From NCBI GenBank assembly GCA_028023455.1, contig JAQFVV010012420.1, positions 2,788,001 to 2,852,000 of the forward strand: a stretch of 64,000 nt of DNA, read 5' to 3'. The translations under genes were made by a program, and so were the position numbers. Shown one piece after another: positions 11,870 through 22,774 of the stretch (positions are counted from its first letter, which is position 1; each line of letters opens with the position of its first letter). Below the pieces are notes generated by a model. The model was given only the letters and a program-made list of their open reading frames with translations. It had not been told where the DNA came from and did no database searches. The DNA is from Epiperipatus broadwayi (taxonomy: Eukaryota > Onychophora > Udeonychophora > Euonychophora > Peripatidae).

Positions 11870-13845
11870 TTCTCGAGTAAGTATTTCTAATGCATGCCTT
11901 GGGGAATTTATACCTTTGCAATGCAAGAGTCTAAAGTAAGATTTAAGAGTAGCGGCGGACATATATTTATTTAATTAAAATATTTATTTTATGACTAAGG
12001 GCAAACATTTATTTGAGAGTGAATTACGAAGATAATGCAGAGGCGGAGTGATATATAGAATAATAAAATTAAGTAAAGGAACACGTGGTACACTTTAGAA
12101 AGGTGATATGGAATGGCAGTATATTGAAACTCCAATGCTGCGAATGAGTTTATAAGACTGTCGGGCTGGTCTCTGCCTCGGCCTGACAAAGTAAGGTGTC
12201 ACATAAGCATAACCAGGGACAAGCGGTCTGTGTCGCAATTTGCCAGCTGGCTGCATGACGGGTCAAATCCTACAGGAGCATTTATTATGTCCACTTGTGT
12301 AGGATGACTGGGGTTAATTTCAACCCTGAAGAATCTGGAAATTTCACGGCGGAATGGGTCATCGCGTCTTTAAAACGTAACACATGTATAAGTATAAACG
12401 ATTATGATAAGATTTAAATAGATTTCTAATTCGGCCCTACATTATCAACATTTACTAAAGAACGTTGGTGACTCTCAAAGAAATGTAATTTTCTGGAATT
12501 ATTCATGATGATTTAATAAATACAAAACATATATAAATTCGGAATTATTATAACTAATACGTCAGCCATTTGCGAAGTAGTAGACCCCTGCATTACAATA
12601 AATGATGCGTTGAATGCGTGTCAATTTATATGAAAGTTAAGTTAGTTATGAAAGCAAATATTAATGAAAATTTGACATGCATTCATTGTTCCAAGCGATC
12701 ATAGATTTAAACTTTGAAAATTGAGACAATTATGAGCATGCAATAATTAAATAATAACGATAGATAAAATGTAGATTTGAGAAATACGCACCCAAGAAAG
12801 ATAGAGTGAGGTAAGCTAGATTATTAGAGAAATTTACACATTAAATTAATTATTCAATTTTAGTTATACAAATGATAGTTTTTACATTTTATAATTTAGA
12901 TAAGTAATATGAAGAAGTGCTATAGCATATTATTAGAGTACTCTATAGTTTGAACACAGACAGGTACCTATTTTATAAGAAGTTTTCTGATTCCATTAGT
13001 TTAGCAGCAAAAAGTTCACGAGTGGCAATTCTTTCTTGTATTTATATTTCATTTATTTTCACAGCAGCAGCAGCTTACTCATTTATTTCAGGCAGCAGAT
13101 CTTCATGGTGAATTTATGACAGGCAATGGAAAGTTCGGCATCCGATAGGCCATCTCCCGATGGAGAATAATCTAGGTGCTTTACTCGGTCATACCTTGGC
13201 AGGAACAAATTATTTTTATATTTTGGAGACTCTCAGTGATCGAGAGCAAAGCTAAAGTTGAAGTGAATGTCTCCAGCAAGTCTAAGATGGCCTCTTTTCT
13301 TATCTTGATCTTTCACATTTTTGTTAAGGTATTTTTAGGTTCTACTTAATCTGCCCTGAGGATAATCAATGCATTTTGTTGGTTTTAATTAAAGAAAGCT
13401 GCTGTTCTATTGTTTACATTTTACATTTACTAATTACATTTTGGGGAATTTTTCTTTAATTAATCTATTATCTATCACTGACCGATGCTTTTAAATTTCA
13501 AAGACAAAAAGGGAACATAAGATTATTTTAACTTTTAATTAAATATTACATCAGATTTTTTTAGAATTATTATTAAATGAAATTTAAACAAAGCAATAAA
13601 TACGAACTTTATAATCCAAAATAAATGATTAAAATTATACAAAATTATATAACTAAAAGAAATCTAAATTATATTATTTTATCCCTATTTATTGCCTTTA
13701 ATTTGAGATCGAAATGTGTGCGTGTTTATGCTGAAACAATTCGATACCAAAAAGTTTATATTTGGGCGGGATAGACCGGTCAGTGAGAGACGACAGAAAA
13801 AGGTGAAACAAAATTCGAATACGAATCTTACTGTTTCAACATATG
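11870..13845. other. Less AT-biased stretch without assigned gene
   Basis: Two patches, about 12.17-12.37 and 13.06-13.33 kb, have noticeably more G+C than the surroundings and few homopolymer runs. No frame longer than about 70 residues and no domain was recognised. The second patch has a pyrimidine tract ending in CAG near 13.09 kb, but there is not enough coding signal to call an exon. These patches could be old unique sequence or decayed elements. Confidence 0.4.
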
Positions 13846-14547
13846 CAAAAAAAGATACGTTCCCCAATATTTGGATTTCATGCTGAAACAGCACTCATCA
13901 GTTGGGACAGATTAAGATAGCAATGTTTCAAATTTTAATGGACACGCTTCAATATTCTCACTCTTCCCATTATTCAACCATCCATTTCATTGAAAAACTT
14001 ATAATGGAACACTCAAAGTCCTTATTAGATTTGATATTATAGTCATACCCATGTAGACATTACATCAATTTAACCCCTCATATTTATCATTGGAACATTA
14101 CATATCCATATATATTAATAGGAGAGCTGATAGGCTGAACTTATACTAAGGTATAATCTATTTCCCAATCAATATTCAATTCTAAGACAGTATGGGGTGT
14201 TAGACTGATGTAAGATCTAGATGTGTATGATTACAATATCAAATCCAATAAAAGCTCTCAGCATCCCATCATTGGTTTTTTAATTGAAATGGATAGTTGA
14301 ATAGTTAGAAGGGTGAGAAGATTGAAGTCTGCCCATTAAAGTTTGAGAAATTACTATCTTACTACAAACTGACCACTGATAGTATATATGTGTGGAAGAT
14401 TATGATCTTGCTTAAATGATGAGTGCTGGTTTTGCACAATATGTATATTGGGGATCATGCACGTGGTCATGTGTATCAGTTGCTTGTGATGGAATGGAGC
14501 ATGAATAGATGGGAAAACTTGAATTCAAATCTCTCTAATTACATCTC
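13846..14547. repeat. Foldback element, diverged copy
   Basis: The antisense arm starts at about 13846 (GATACGTTCCCCAATATTTGG, then CAGCACTCATCAGTTGGG). The sense arm ends at about 14547 (TGATGAGTGCTGG at 14418 onward, GGTCATGTGTATC, then TTGAATTCAAATCTCTC). Both contain the family's TAAGATAG / CTATCTTA and CCATTAAAGTTTGA segments in opposite orientation. The arms are more diverged than at 31.8 kb and the centre (about 14.1-14.25 kb) is not self-complementary, so this is an older copy. Confidence 0.75.
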
Positions 14548-14798
14548 CACATGAAAAGTAACTTTTTTTTTGATTCTCACATGTGTTTGTGACACATTTT
14601 TGTGTTATTGTTTTTTTTTCTCTTTTCCATTTTGCAATTAATTATTCAAAAACAAGTTTGGGGAGTTTTTGCAAAAGAAATAATTTTAAGTTATGGTCCA
14701 CTAGACTAATGGATAGTTAGCTAAAACCTTTAAAATGCAATATAACAATTTGTCAATTGTTAAAACAGAGAATCATTAATATAAATAAAATTTCTATT

Positions 14799-14835
14799 GC
14801 CAAGCACTTTCAACTCCTATGAGTTCTTATCAAGG
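14799..14835 (-). ncRNA. Hammerhead-like motif in left terminus of PLE-A
   Basis: Read on the minus strand, TTGATAAG is followed by AACTC-ATAG-GAGTT, a perfect 5-bp hairpin, then GAAAGTGCTTGGC. This resembles a hammerhead core (CTGATGA, stem II, GAAA, stem III) with two changes in the first core strand. The mirror copy is in the right terminus. Activity is unlikely without the exact core; the homology is inferred. Confidence 0.4.
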
Positions 14836-15189
14836 TAGTAAAAAAACATATGAAAGTTACATATGAAGTTACATATAATAACTTCAACAACAAATAGAGA
14901 AGTTGAACTAAATTGAAAATTATAATATAAAGGCTATGAAAGATAAGTTTGTTTCAAAGATTTTGAGAGCATGCAGGACAGCGTTTCTCACTAATAGAAA
15001 ATATATGGAGGTTTATCAATTGGTGACTTATTCCTCAAATGTTTGCAGATGTTAAAACACATAATATTGGTGATCCTTTGAGATTGATGCTGGATTTTAC
15101 AAGAGCATATTATCAAGGGCTTGCAAGGATTTTGGTTCGGAGAATTTTGTTGGATTTGGGGAATATACTTTGAAGTCATCATTTGATTG

Positions 15190-15790
15190 CATTAATATAC
15201 TTGATAAAACAGCTGTAGTTAAGGGGTATAAGTTTATTTCATTAGACATGGTTGAATTATATGGGTTAGTGGATTGGTCTGCATCTATTATGATTATGAG
15301 AGATATATTGTTTGTTAAAAAATGCCAAAGGATAAGATATTTTTCATTGTGGATGTTTTAGATTGGATAAGCAATGATATTGTGGCAGCACATGATAATT
15401 ATTTATATAGAATGGAAAAAGGATGGCCAATGGGTTTGGTTGTGAGTGATTTGTTGAGTAGTTTGTAGATAATATACAACAGCAAATTGTTCATCCCATA
15501 TTAGTAAAGAATAAGAGCACATTGTATTGTAGATATGTTGATGGTGTTTTAATATATGGGCAACTGGACTTTATAAAACAAATTTTTGATAGTTTTCAGA
15601 ACTAGGATGGTTTAGTTTGGACAATAGGGAGAGAGAACAATTCTGGTATTAAATACCTGGATTTTCAAATATCATATGTGGATAGATTGGTATATAAAAT
15701 GGTTGTAAAGCATATAGATAATAGAGGTTATATTCATCCAAAATCTACTGTTTTTTTAATACACAAATTAGCTGGTTTTAGAGCCTTTTT
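15190..15790 (+). pseudogene. PLE-A reverse transcriptase, broken by stops and frameshifts
   Basis: PLE RT motifs are recognisable in order on the plus strand. KFISLDMVELYGLV (about 15.22-15.27 kb) stands for motif A. EKGWPMGLVVSDLLSS (about 15.42-15.46 kb) stands for motif B (usual form GVAMGSPLxP). YCRYVDGVLIY (about 15.53-15.56 kb) stands for motif C, with the second catalytic Asp of YVDD changed to Gly. KYLDFQISYVDR (about 15.65-15.69 kb) stands for the LD-x-I motif downstream. Stops interrupt between B and C. The loss of the second Asp plus the stops means no activity. Confidence 0.75.
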
Positions 15791-16057
15791 AACATGTAAT
15801 CAATGATTGTGTTCAAATGAAATGATTAAGAAAGATACCTGTTGTATTGAAACATTATAAACAATATTATAATAGTGAGAATATAAATGTGAATAATATA
15901 CCATGGATGTCATTAACTTTTATTCCTGATATTAATAAAAGTATAATAAGAGTTTTAAGTCAGGATTTCCGGTTGGCATGGAGGACTCTGGCTAATCTTA
16001 ATAAATTAAATAAATAATTCTAAGGGAATAATAAGTAAAAAGGATAAAAACAGTGTT

Positions 16058-16314
16058 GTGTATTCTATTAAATACCCACAGATAAATTATATTGCAATAT
16101 ATATTGGGGAAACCAAGACAAATATTAAATATTGCCTTCAACAGCATAAATATAATATTAGAGCAAGGGAAAATGATACAGTTTATTCAGCCTTTTATGT
16201 TCACCAAAATAATACAGGCCATATATTTAGTCCAAAGGATTTTGCAATATTAATGCATGAAACACATGATAAAAAATGCAAGATTAAAGAATCATATCTT
16301 ATACAAAATTAATC
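16058..16314 (+). pseudogene. GIY-YIG endonuclease domain of PLE-A
   Basis: This open frame covers the C-terminal PLE endonuclease. IYIGETKTNIKYCLQQHKY is the GIY-YIG strand and following helix; the Arg usually found in the GETxxxxxxR position is not evident. HQNNTGHIF is the conserved H..TGH block. KIKESYLIQN carries the Glu expected as catalytic residue. The domain nicks target DNA to prime PLE insertion. The annotated Met lies inside the domain's upstream linker, and the frame is really the end of a longer broken PLE ORF. Stop at 16312-16314. The domain is intact, but its RT is dead. Confidence 0.8.
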
Positions 16315-16419
16315 TTGAGCTATGAATTCAAAATTAACCAGTTTTCTGATTAGTTGTTCCTGGCCAATGCAATGAAATGTTGAATTTATCTCTTACGAAA
16401 AAATAGGAGTTTTTTACTG

Positions 16420-16456
16420 CTTTGATAAGGATTCATAGGAGTTGAAAGCGCTTGGC
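16420..16456 (+). ncRNA. Hammerhead-like motif in right terminus of PLE-A
   Basis: CTTTGATAAGG, ATTC-ATAG-GAGT, then TGAAAGCGCTTGGC. This is the mirror image of the motif at 14799-14835 with a weaker stem II. The GAAAG(C/T)GCTTGGC end resembles the GAAAGTGCTAAGC end of the motif in PLE-B. Candidate fossil hammerhead of the PLE terminal repeat. Confidence 0.4.
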
Positions 16457-16885
16457 AATAGTTATTTTATTTATATTAATGATTCTCTGTTTTAGCAATT
16501 GACAAATTATGTTGTATTTTATAAGTTGTATTAACAGAAGTATTATATTGATTCATTATTTAAAACTTTTAACAAAAAATCTTTATAGTTTATAAATATT
16601 AATTCTTATTAAGCGCGATGTCAGCACGTAATACTTATATAAGGCTAAAACCTTAGTACATGCACTTTGAGTGCTTAATTTTTACAACAGAGACCTCTAC
16701 AAATCATAATGCATGTTGAAGATAATTTGATATAATTTTTTTATTTAATTTTTGTCATTATATTTGTTTAAATGTAGTTTCTGTTGAAAGTTAGTCTATA
16801 GTTGAAGTATTTAAATAGCTTTTATAGACAAATGATTTAAATACGTGCATATTGTCTATATGGAAGTTAAGATAATTAAAAAAGA

Positions 16886-16972
16886 TTTGAAACTCAGACT
16901 TTCAAGTTCCCTACAGCTATCTACTCCATTTTATACACTGATACAGACAGACACATACATGTTTTTTATTTA
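16886..16972 (-). repeat. Foldback-family fragment (outer end)
   Basis: TTTGAAACTCAGACTTTCAAG, then TTCCCTACAGCTATCTACTC and CATTTTATACACTGATACA match the antisense outer end of the foldback family. The similarity ends before the hammerhead-like hairpin. Confidence 0.65.
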
Positions 16973-16974
16973 TT

Positions 16975-19260
16975 TTTGTTGTATATTTTCTTTAGTTAAA
17001 TGTGTTATTGATCCCCCTCTATATGTATATATAAATATGTGTGGGTGCATACATGCATGTGCATATGAATATAAGTATAAAGTAAAAATTTCTATCAAAA
17101 TTCCTCTGGAAAAGATCATCAGAGGCTATATTTTGGTTACAATTATAAACAATGTAATAATAATAATTCAATGGTTATTTCTTTGGCAGATCATGTGATA
17201 TCCAAGTTTCAGAAATAACATTCTGAATTTTAAATCAGGAACTTTTTACTTTTATGATATGATAAACCATATAAGCAAGATCAAACACCAATATATTCAC
17301 TTGATTTTACAAATTAAAAAAAAAAGAAGCTTGTAATCAAAAACCTATTGCACATGCTTATCTAGACCACCTATAGAGATATAATATATTAAGAAATATA
17401 CAACATTATCACTGCTTTTAAATCTCATTTCACTACACTTCATGATGTCTTTTTCCATGATCTAAGACAATTGGGAGATAGGTTTACTTAAATCTACTTA
17501 AATGTATTTTGATATATTCATAATATTGTTTTTATTAGAGCAGGATTCATTGGTGAGTATAGTTACTAAAAATATAAAAATAAAATCCATTAGATCAACA
17601 TACATAGAAACTAATGTTTATGAGATTGACTACTATGCATTATGAATGACTGAAGTAAAGATTTAAAAAAACCCAATTCATTACAAACTCTTGTGTCTAT
17701 GAAAATAATCAATTATATCTCCATATACATATATATTTATGACTGTCCTATTATATCAAAGTTATGAAAGTGCTGTCATTTCATAAATACTAATTTCTAA
17801 ACGGAATGCTATGCAATAGTATTATGAATATTATCTAAACAATTGATAAATTTTAAAAATATGGATAAATAAATTATTATTTAGATTTCCTAACTATTGG
17901 AAAGACTTATTTCTGATGATTTCCAAAAAAAAAAAAAACCTATCAGCTAAACTGCTTTTTCTCACTTGTGAAATATGGTGATGATTTAGATACCCATTAA
18001 TATAATCACTATTTTTAATCAATACATCGTATTGAGGTCTCCTTAATTTTTTTGGAAAACAGGGTTTAATTTCAATGCACAAACATTGTTTTATGATACC
18101 ATTCTCACTTTCCATTGAAATATTGGTTTAAAGATCATACAGATATTTGATATTACCCATATCATATTAAAATTATGTTATAGAAAAAATGCAAGTTATT
18201 CTTTAATAAGAGTAATTTTAATATATTTCACTGCCATATCTTCAAATATTAAGCCATTTTCTATGGGGATGACTTTATATCCTTTCAATATTGTTCAAAT
18301 GTTATGTACCTATGTTTAAACAAGTGATTAAAACTGTTCACATTATTTTGTTCAACAATAAACTGTATATTGTTATTTGAAACAATAAGATTGCCCTTTG
18401 CAATAATAGAGTAATGATGATTTATGAACTAAAAGTACCCAAATTCAAAACTACTATCTTGTTTGGTGTTTAAATTCATAGAACCTTCAAGCAATGAACT
18501 AGTTAACTAAATTGAATGCAGATTAGGATCAAGATCCATATATTGTTGCTCAACTATTATTTTTGGGCTCGAACATCACGTGAATTCCCGATGAATAAAC
18601 CATTTGATTTTTTTTCCAGTTTTATTTATTATAATAATAATGCTTCAAAAACAGTGAATTACACAAACTTAAATATTAAAAGATGAAAATATGTACTAGA
18701 GGGCAGGATTTTCTGAATGAACAGAGGAAGTATTTTATAAGTTGATAAGTAGGCATTCTTCTCCTGCTTAATATAAGCAAATAATTAAAGAAGAGTTTTT
18801 TAATTAAAAAAATGAAAGAGAAGCATTTAAAAACTTTTATATATATATAATTAATGAAGGTATGTCACTAAATAATTCTTTAAAAAAGAAAATATCTTTA
18901 CAATGTCTGAAACCTAACATTCCCCACATTATTAAAATTTTTCAGTTGTTAGTCGTATTAAGAATGAGTGGGAGAAGACAAAGCGATTTCTGTAACAAAC
19001 TTTTAGAATTTCATTTACTAAATATACCGCATTGTAATGTTTATCAAAGTTAAATTCTTAGTTAATATAAATTAAAGTGTTTATGTCCAATCAAGGCAAA
19101 ATTTTATTGGCAAGCAATATTATGCTGAGATATACATTTTAATTAAAAGCTAATGACGCTTAGAAAATAGAAAAATTTATTAACAAATTTAGAATGAGTC
19201 ACTCCATTTAATTTTAAAATAAACATTATATACAGCTCACCTAATGTTGATGTTTATAAT
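16975..19260. other. AT-rich region with no recognised feature
   Basis: Only short low-complexity frames. No repeat unit, tRNA-like box or RT motif was seen. Confidence 0.5.
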
Positions 19261-19261
19261 T

Positions 19262-19385
19262 CAGTGTAGTTTATAATAGTTATAAGAGTAACAGATTTGA
19301 AAGTTGAAGATTCCTGGATTCGAACTCAATTTGTCATTTTGTTGCTTGAATGTCACATAACCTGCTAAGCAATTATCTTTTTTCT
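19262..19385 (+). mobile_element. tRNA-related SINE, family 2
   Basis: TAGTTTATAATAGTTATAAGAG resembles an A box and D arm. GGATTCGAACTC at about 19317-19328 is a good B box. The conserved 3' part reads TTGCTTGAATGTCACAT then CCTGCTAAGCAATTA. Related, more decayed copies lie at about 23.57-23.72 (minus), 36.06-36.15 (minus), 36.50-36.61 (plus), 51.74-51.84 (plus) and 60.87-60.97 kb (plus). No A-tail or target duplication is visible. Confidence 0.6.
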
Positions 19386-19986
19386 ATTATCTATTAATAG
19401 TGTCTCCATACTTTCCACAAAGATTTGTTATAAACTTTCATTTTTGCAACAAGCAATAAATGACCTCACCTCATCACAAAGTCAATCTTTTATGAGAATA
19501 CATTCTATTGCTTCCTAATCATTTAAGAATTTTTCTAGGTGACTAATTATAACCTTCATTACAAAGTAAATTAACACCATTTAACTTATTTAATATTTAC
19601 AATATAAACAATATCAATATGACACTAAAAACATTTTTTTCTCTCTTTTATTTCCATTATACTTTTTACTTATTACTTTGTCTCATTTGCAAACTTTGTA
19701 TCATTTTAAAATTTAAAAATCACATTTCACAAACATCAATCTATAAATTAAATACCATAAGAATTTATTTAAAATGTCAGCAAGTAATTACAATTCCATC
19801 AAATAATAATTAAGCAATAGAGGTTATCATGCAGCTGCATCCAAAGTTAATAAAAAAGTTATCATTATAAATTTAGTCAACAAAGCTTAAACTACCAATA
19901 CATAAAATAACCACAAAATAATGGCATCCTGAAAACTCCTCAAGTGCTTCCAGGTATTCTCTTTGCAGAGAGATTTTTTTCTCTAC
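19386..19986. other. AT-rich flank, insertion target of the L1/Tx1-like element
   Basis: No gene seen. It ends in the sequence that was duplicated when the 2.76-kb element inserted. Confidence 0.5.
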
Positions 19987-20000
19987 AAACATTGGGATTA
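19987..20000. repeat. Left target-site duplication of the 20-kb element
   Basis: AAACATTGGGATTA here is repeated exactly at 22759-22772. The duplication is 12-14 bp, depending on how many A residues belong to the poly(A). It marks the outer limit of the insertion at 20001-22758. Confidence 0.85.
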
Positions 20001-20160
20001 AATTTGTTAGCTTTTATTGTTGAGGTAGATGGTGTGATCAATCCACTAATTGATAGTCTTTAGATAGTATGGTAGAGTTCACATATATATGACTGAGCTC
20101 ATCTTGGTATTGCATTGATGAGGTGAGACTCATATTTGATCATTGATATCTTTGCAATAA

Positions 20161-22581
20161 TCAGTGCACTAGCATGGAGGTGCCGGCCCAGGTTTGTTGA
20201 TACAGCCAATCCGGAGCAAGCATTTTATCTCTGATGATATTACCCTTGATGAGTGTTTTAAATACTTGAAGGGTACCGGTGTTCACATTGCCCAGAACAA
20301 AACTGCATCTTGATAGCCAGATGGCGAAGGATAGGAAAATTGCTAATCTAATGTTAGCAAAATTGCCAGCTTTAATTGCTTGCTGGATTAAGAATGTGTC
20401 TGTAGAAAAGCATTTTACCTTTTCGTCAATGAAAGACCCAAGAATGCTGAGTGATGGACAATCTAAGAAAATGTGTTGAATTGTTTCCTCATCCCTCTGA
20501 CAGAGTTGACATTGAGAGCTAATTTTGTTAAAACCCCTCCTCATTATGAGGAACTGATTAGTGGGTAGTGATGAGAGGTTTAATTTCAGAAGAAAATCAA
20601 TAAATGTGGGTTCCAGAAACCAATGTTTGGCTTTTTTGATCAATAATTTGTTGTTTAATCCAAGAGCATTATGGAGAGCTGAGGGACAATCTTTCTTTAG
20701 CCTGCAAGTTTCCCAGTAGGACTTTTTTTCATTGAAGATATTTGGAGTTAAGTTAATACAGCCATTGACATGTGTCCAGATGTCAGTCAACCATCCTTTA
20801 CTATGGGGAGGTGGCATATCAGTAGGTTGAAATTCTTGGATTAAATTTGTATAGTCCATTTCCAGTGAATGTTTGTGCAGCAGATTTAGTGATTTTTGCA
20901 AGTTTAATGTAGCAACCGAGTGTAGACCAAGACCGTTCAGTTCTCTAGGCATTTGGGCCTTTGCTAAGCTTATGGCCACAACCTTCCTTTTCCACAATAG
21001 CTTAGTACATAATGAGCCTATTTGTTTACCGAAGATTTTAGTAGGCTTGATGATTAGATAGTAATTGAGTCTTGAAAACACTAGCATGATAAGGAGTGCA
21101 ATTTTACCAGGAATTGAAAGCGAAATACTAGAGAGAGTGTTGATTGTTTTATTGGTTTTTTGAAGGATTGAATTTTGAATTTCTCTAGTCATGATAGTTT
21201 TTGTTTTTGCCATGGGGAATCCTAAAAAAAGCTGTGGCTTGGCTGTGAATCTGGATGGAATTGTTGTTCCTGTTTTAATTCTCCAGATGGAAGATTTGCT
21301 ATTGTTAATTTGGAAGTTTAATATTTTGGCATGCTTGCCAATAATTGTGAAGAGTGTTGGAAGATGAGCTTCGCTGGGAAGAAAAATGGTAACATCGTCC
21401 ACATTGGAGATGTGGTTGATTTGTTTTTTGATGGTGGGAACATAAATGCCTGGCAAGATATTCTCTATGTCCTTGAGCATGGGGTTGATGTAAGTTATAA
21501 AACATAGTGATACCAGAGGAGAACCCTGTGGAATCGAGATGTGAGGTCTAAAACCTGTAGACAACCTTCCATCTAAAGAAGTAAATATGGAACAATTTAG
21601 TAAAAGGTTTGCTATTATTCTGTTGTACACGTCAGGCACCTGATACTCCTGCATCGTCTGGAACAGTACAGATGGTATTACCGAGTCAAATGCTGAAGAG
21701 AAGTCCAATTGTACAACCAGTGGCCTTGACTTATTGGTTTGTCCGACATGTTCAGTTAGTAAAAGAAAGCGCTGAACTGCATCAATGGTTGATAATCCTT
21801 TTCAGGAAAATTGAAAAGATAAAATATGTGAGTAGAGTTGGGGTTGTATCTGGTCCTTAACTAAGGATTTAATTGTCTTAATTAGCAATGGAATCATGGA
21901 AATAGGTCGTATATTGTTGAGACTAGATGGATTTTCTTGTTTTTTAAGAAAAGGGATCAGTGCCACTGGGTACAAATCTGGAATGTTCTGAAAGTCATCA
22001 GCCAGCACGTCAATCATGTTTTTGATTATGGGGATAGTGTAGTGGCTAAGGTGTAATAGTACAAATTTCAGGATTGTGTGAAGGCCCGGATGAGTGCTTT
22101 CAGAAAATGCCTGTAGCTTTTGCAATATTTGGGCCTCATTTATGTTGTGATTGGTTGTGGTATAATTCCATATGTTTCCTGTTTGAAAAATATTGTTTTG
22201 CAACTTTGTTTTGAAATGAGAGTGAATTCTCTCCAACATTTCTGGTCGACTATAGCACTTGCTGTTAATGATAATTGTAGACGGTGTTGGTCTAGCAGCC
22301 GATCCAAGTGCCCATCGAATGTAGCTTCTAGTCCAGTTATGACTATTTGCCAAAAAGATTTTGGATCTCTTTGTAGCAATGTATTGAGCTGAATGGCTTA
22401 ACTTATAAGAAAGTGACGGACAAATCTCGGGATGCTTGGGCTCGGACTGACGGATTGGGAGTGAATCAGTGACCTTATCAGTGTTCTCCCAGCCCACTTC
22501 GCTTCTGCTTCGCATCTTGACTTTAAACCTACACTCATTATAAATTTGGACGTGCCTTTCAATGCTCAATGAGGCATACAT
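20161..22581 (-). pseudogene. L1/Tx1-like reverse transcriptase with zf-RVT, one internal stop
   Basis: The two long minus-strand frames (22581-21802 and 21708-20161) are in the same frame, separated only by a TGA at 21802-21804 (codon 260 of 807). The intervening codons are open and continue the protein. In order: a basic N-terminal linker; PVALIPFLKK and NNIRPISMIPLL of RT fingers (about codons 207-230); the stop; a GLSTIDAVQ-like segment; motif A LDFSSAFDSVIP (about codon 293); motif B SIPQGSPLVS; motif C as NVDDVTIFL, where Y/F-A-DD is usual, with both Asp kept; thumb; a region with LNGLGLHSVATLNLQ; then zinc finger CQLCQRDEETIQHIFLDC near 20.44-20.51 kb. The enzyme would copy element RNA at the target site. 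The N terminus, including the expected endonuclease, is missing through 5' truncation. Apart from the one stop the frame is intact, so the insertion is fairly young. The L1/Tx1 assignment is by motif style and not by search. Confidence 0.85.
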
Positions 22582-22758
22582 AATTGTTCAACTGGGACAA
22601 AGTATGGACCAATCTAGAATACTACTGAAGCGTTGATCCAACATTCATGTATATATCCACTTCTCATTTAGCTATGGACATTGCTTGGTATTCGTGTAAT
22701 CATCATTGTATAAAATTGTATAAATCATTTAAATAAATCGTTATTTTTTTTAAAAAAA
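22582..22758 (+). other. Plus-oriented 3' end of the 20-kb element with polyadenylation signal
   Basis: About 175 bp not in the RT frame. It ends with AAATAAATCG, a mixed T/A run and about nine A before the duplication. An AATAAA signal at about 22732-22737 sits 15-20 bp upstream of the A run, as expected for the 3' end of a polyadenylated retrotransposon RNA. The exact junction with the inverted segment cannot be fixed without an uninverted family member. Confidence 0.6.
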
Positions 22759-22772
22759 AAACATTGGGATTA
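22759..22772. repeat. Right target-site duplication of the 20-kb element
   Basis: Exact copy of 19987-20000 (AAACATTGGGATTA). It lies immediately after the poly(A), the canonical position for target-primed reverse transcription. Confidence 0.85.
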
Positions 22773-22774
22773 GA

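Larger units (their letters stand above)
14730..16522 (+). mobile_element. Penelope-like element PLE-A with terminal inverted repeats
   Basis: Left terminus 14730-14849 and right terminus 16409-16522 are reverse complements of each other with few differences, for example GAATCATTAATATAAATAAA against its complement. Between them lie a decayed RT (about 15.19-15.79 kb) and a well-preserved GIY-YIG domain (to 16314), in the RT then endonuclease order known for PLEs. Terminal repeats in inverted orientation are a recognised PLE variant. Each terminus contains a hammerhead-like motif facing outward. Multiple stops show that the copy is dead. Confidence 0.85.
20001..22758. mobile_element. L1/Tx1-like non-LTR insertion with internal (5') inversion
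   Basis: The insertion is bounded by a 14-bp target-site duplication and ends on the plus strand in AAATAAATCG, TTATTTTTTT and a run of A at 22752-22760, directly before the right duplication. The integrated RNA end is therefore at the right and the 3' piece is plus-oriented. The RT reading frame, however, lies on the minus strand from 22581 to 20161. This is the arrangement produced by twin priming in L1-type elements: an inverted upstream segment followed by a correctly oriented 3' segment and poly(A). The junction must lie near 22.58 kb. The inverted part extends about 160 bp beyond the RT stop, to the left duplication. No endonuclease domain remains, so the copy is 5' truncated. Confidence 0.8.

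Noticed and set aside
16845-17198. 117-residue plus-strand ORF with hydrophobic stretches
   Set aside because: Its start lies in a foldback-family fragment and its composition follows the AT bias. No family recognised.
22120-22392. Plus-strand and second minus-strand frames inside the 20-kb RT
   Set aside because: Shadows of the true RT frame, which has motif support.
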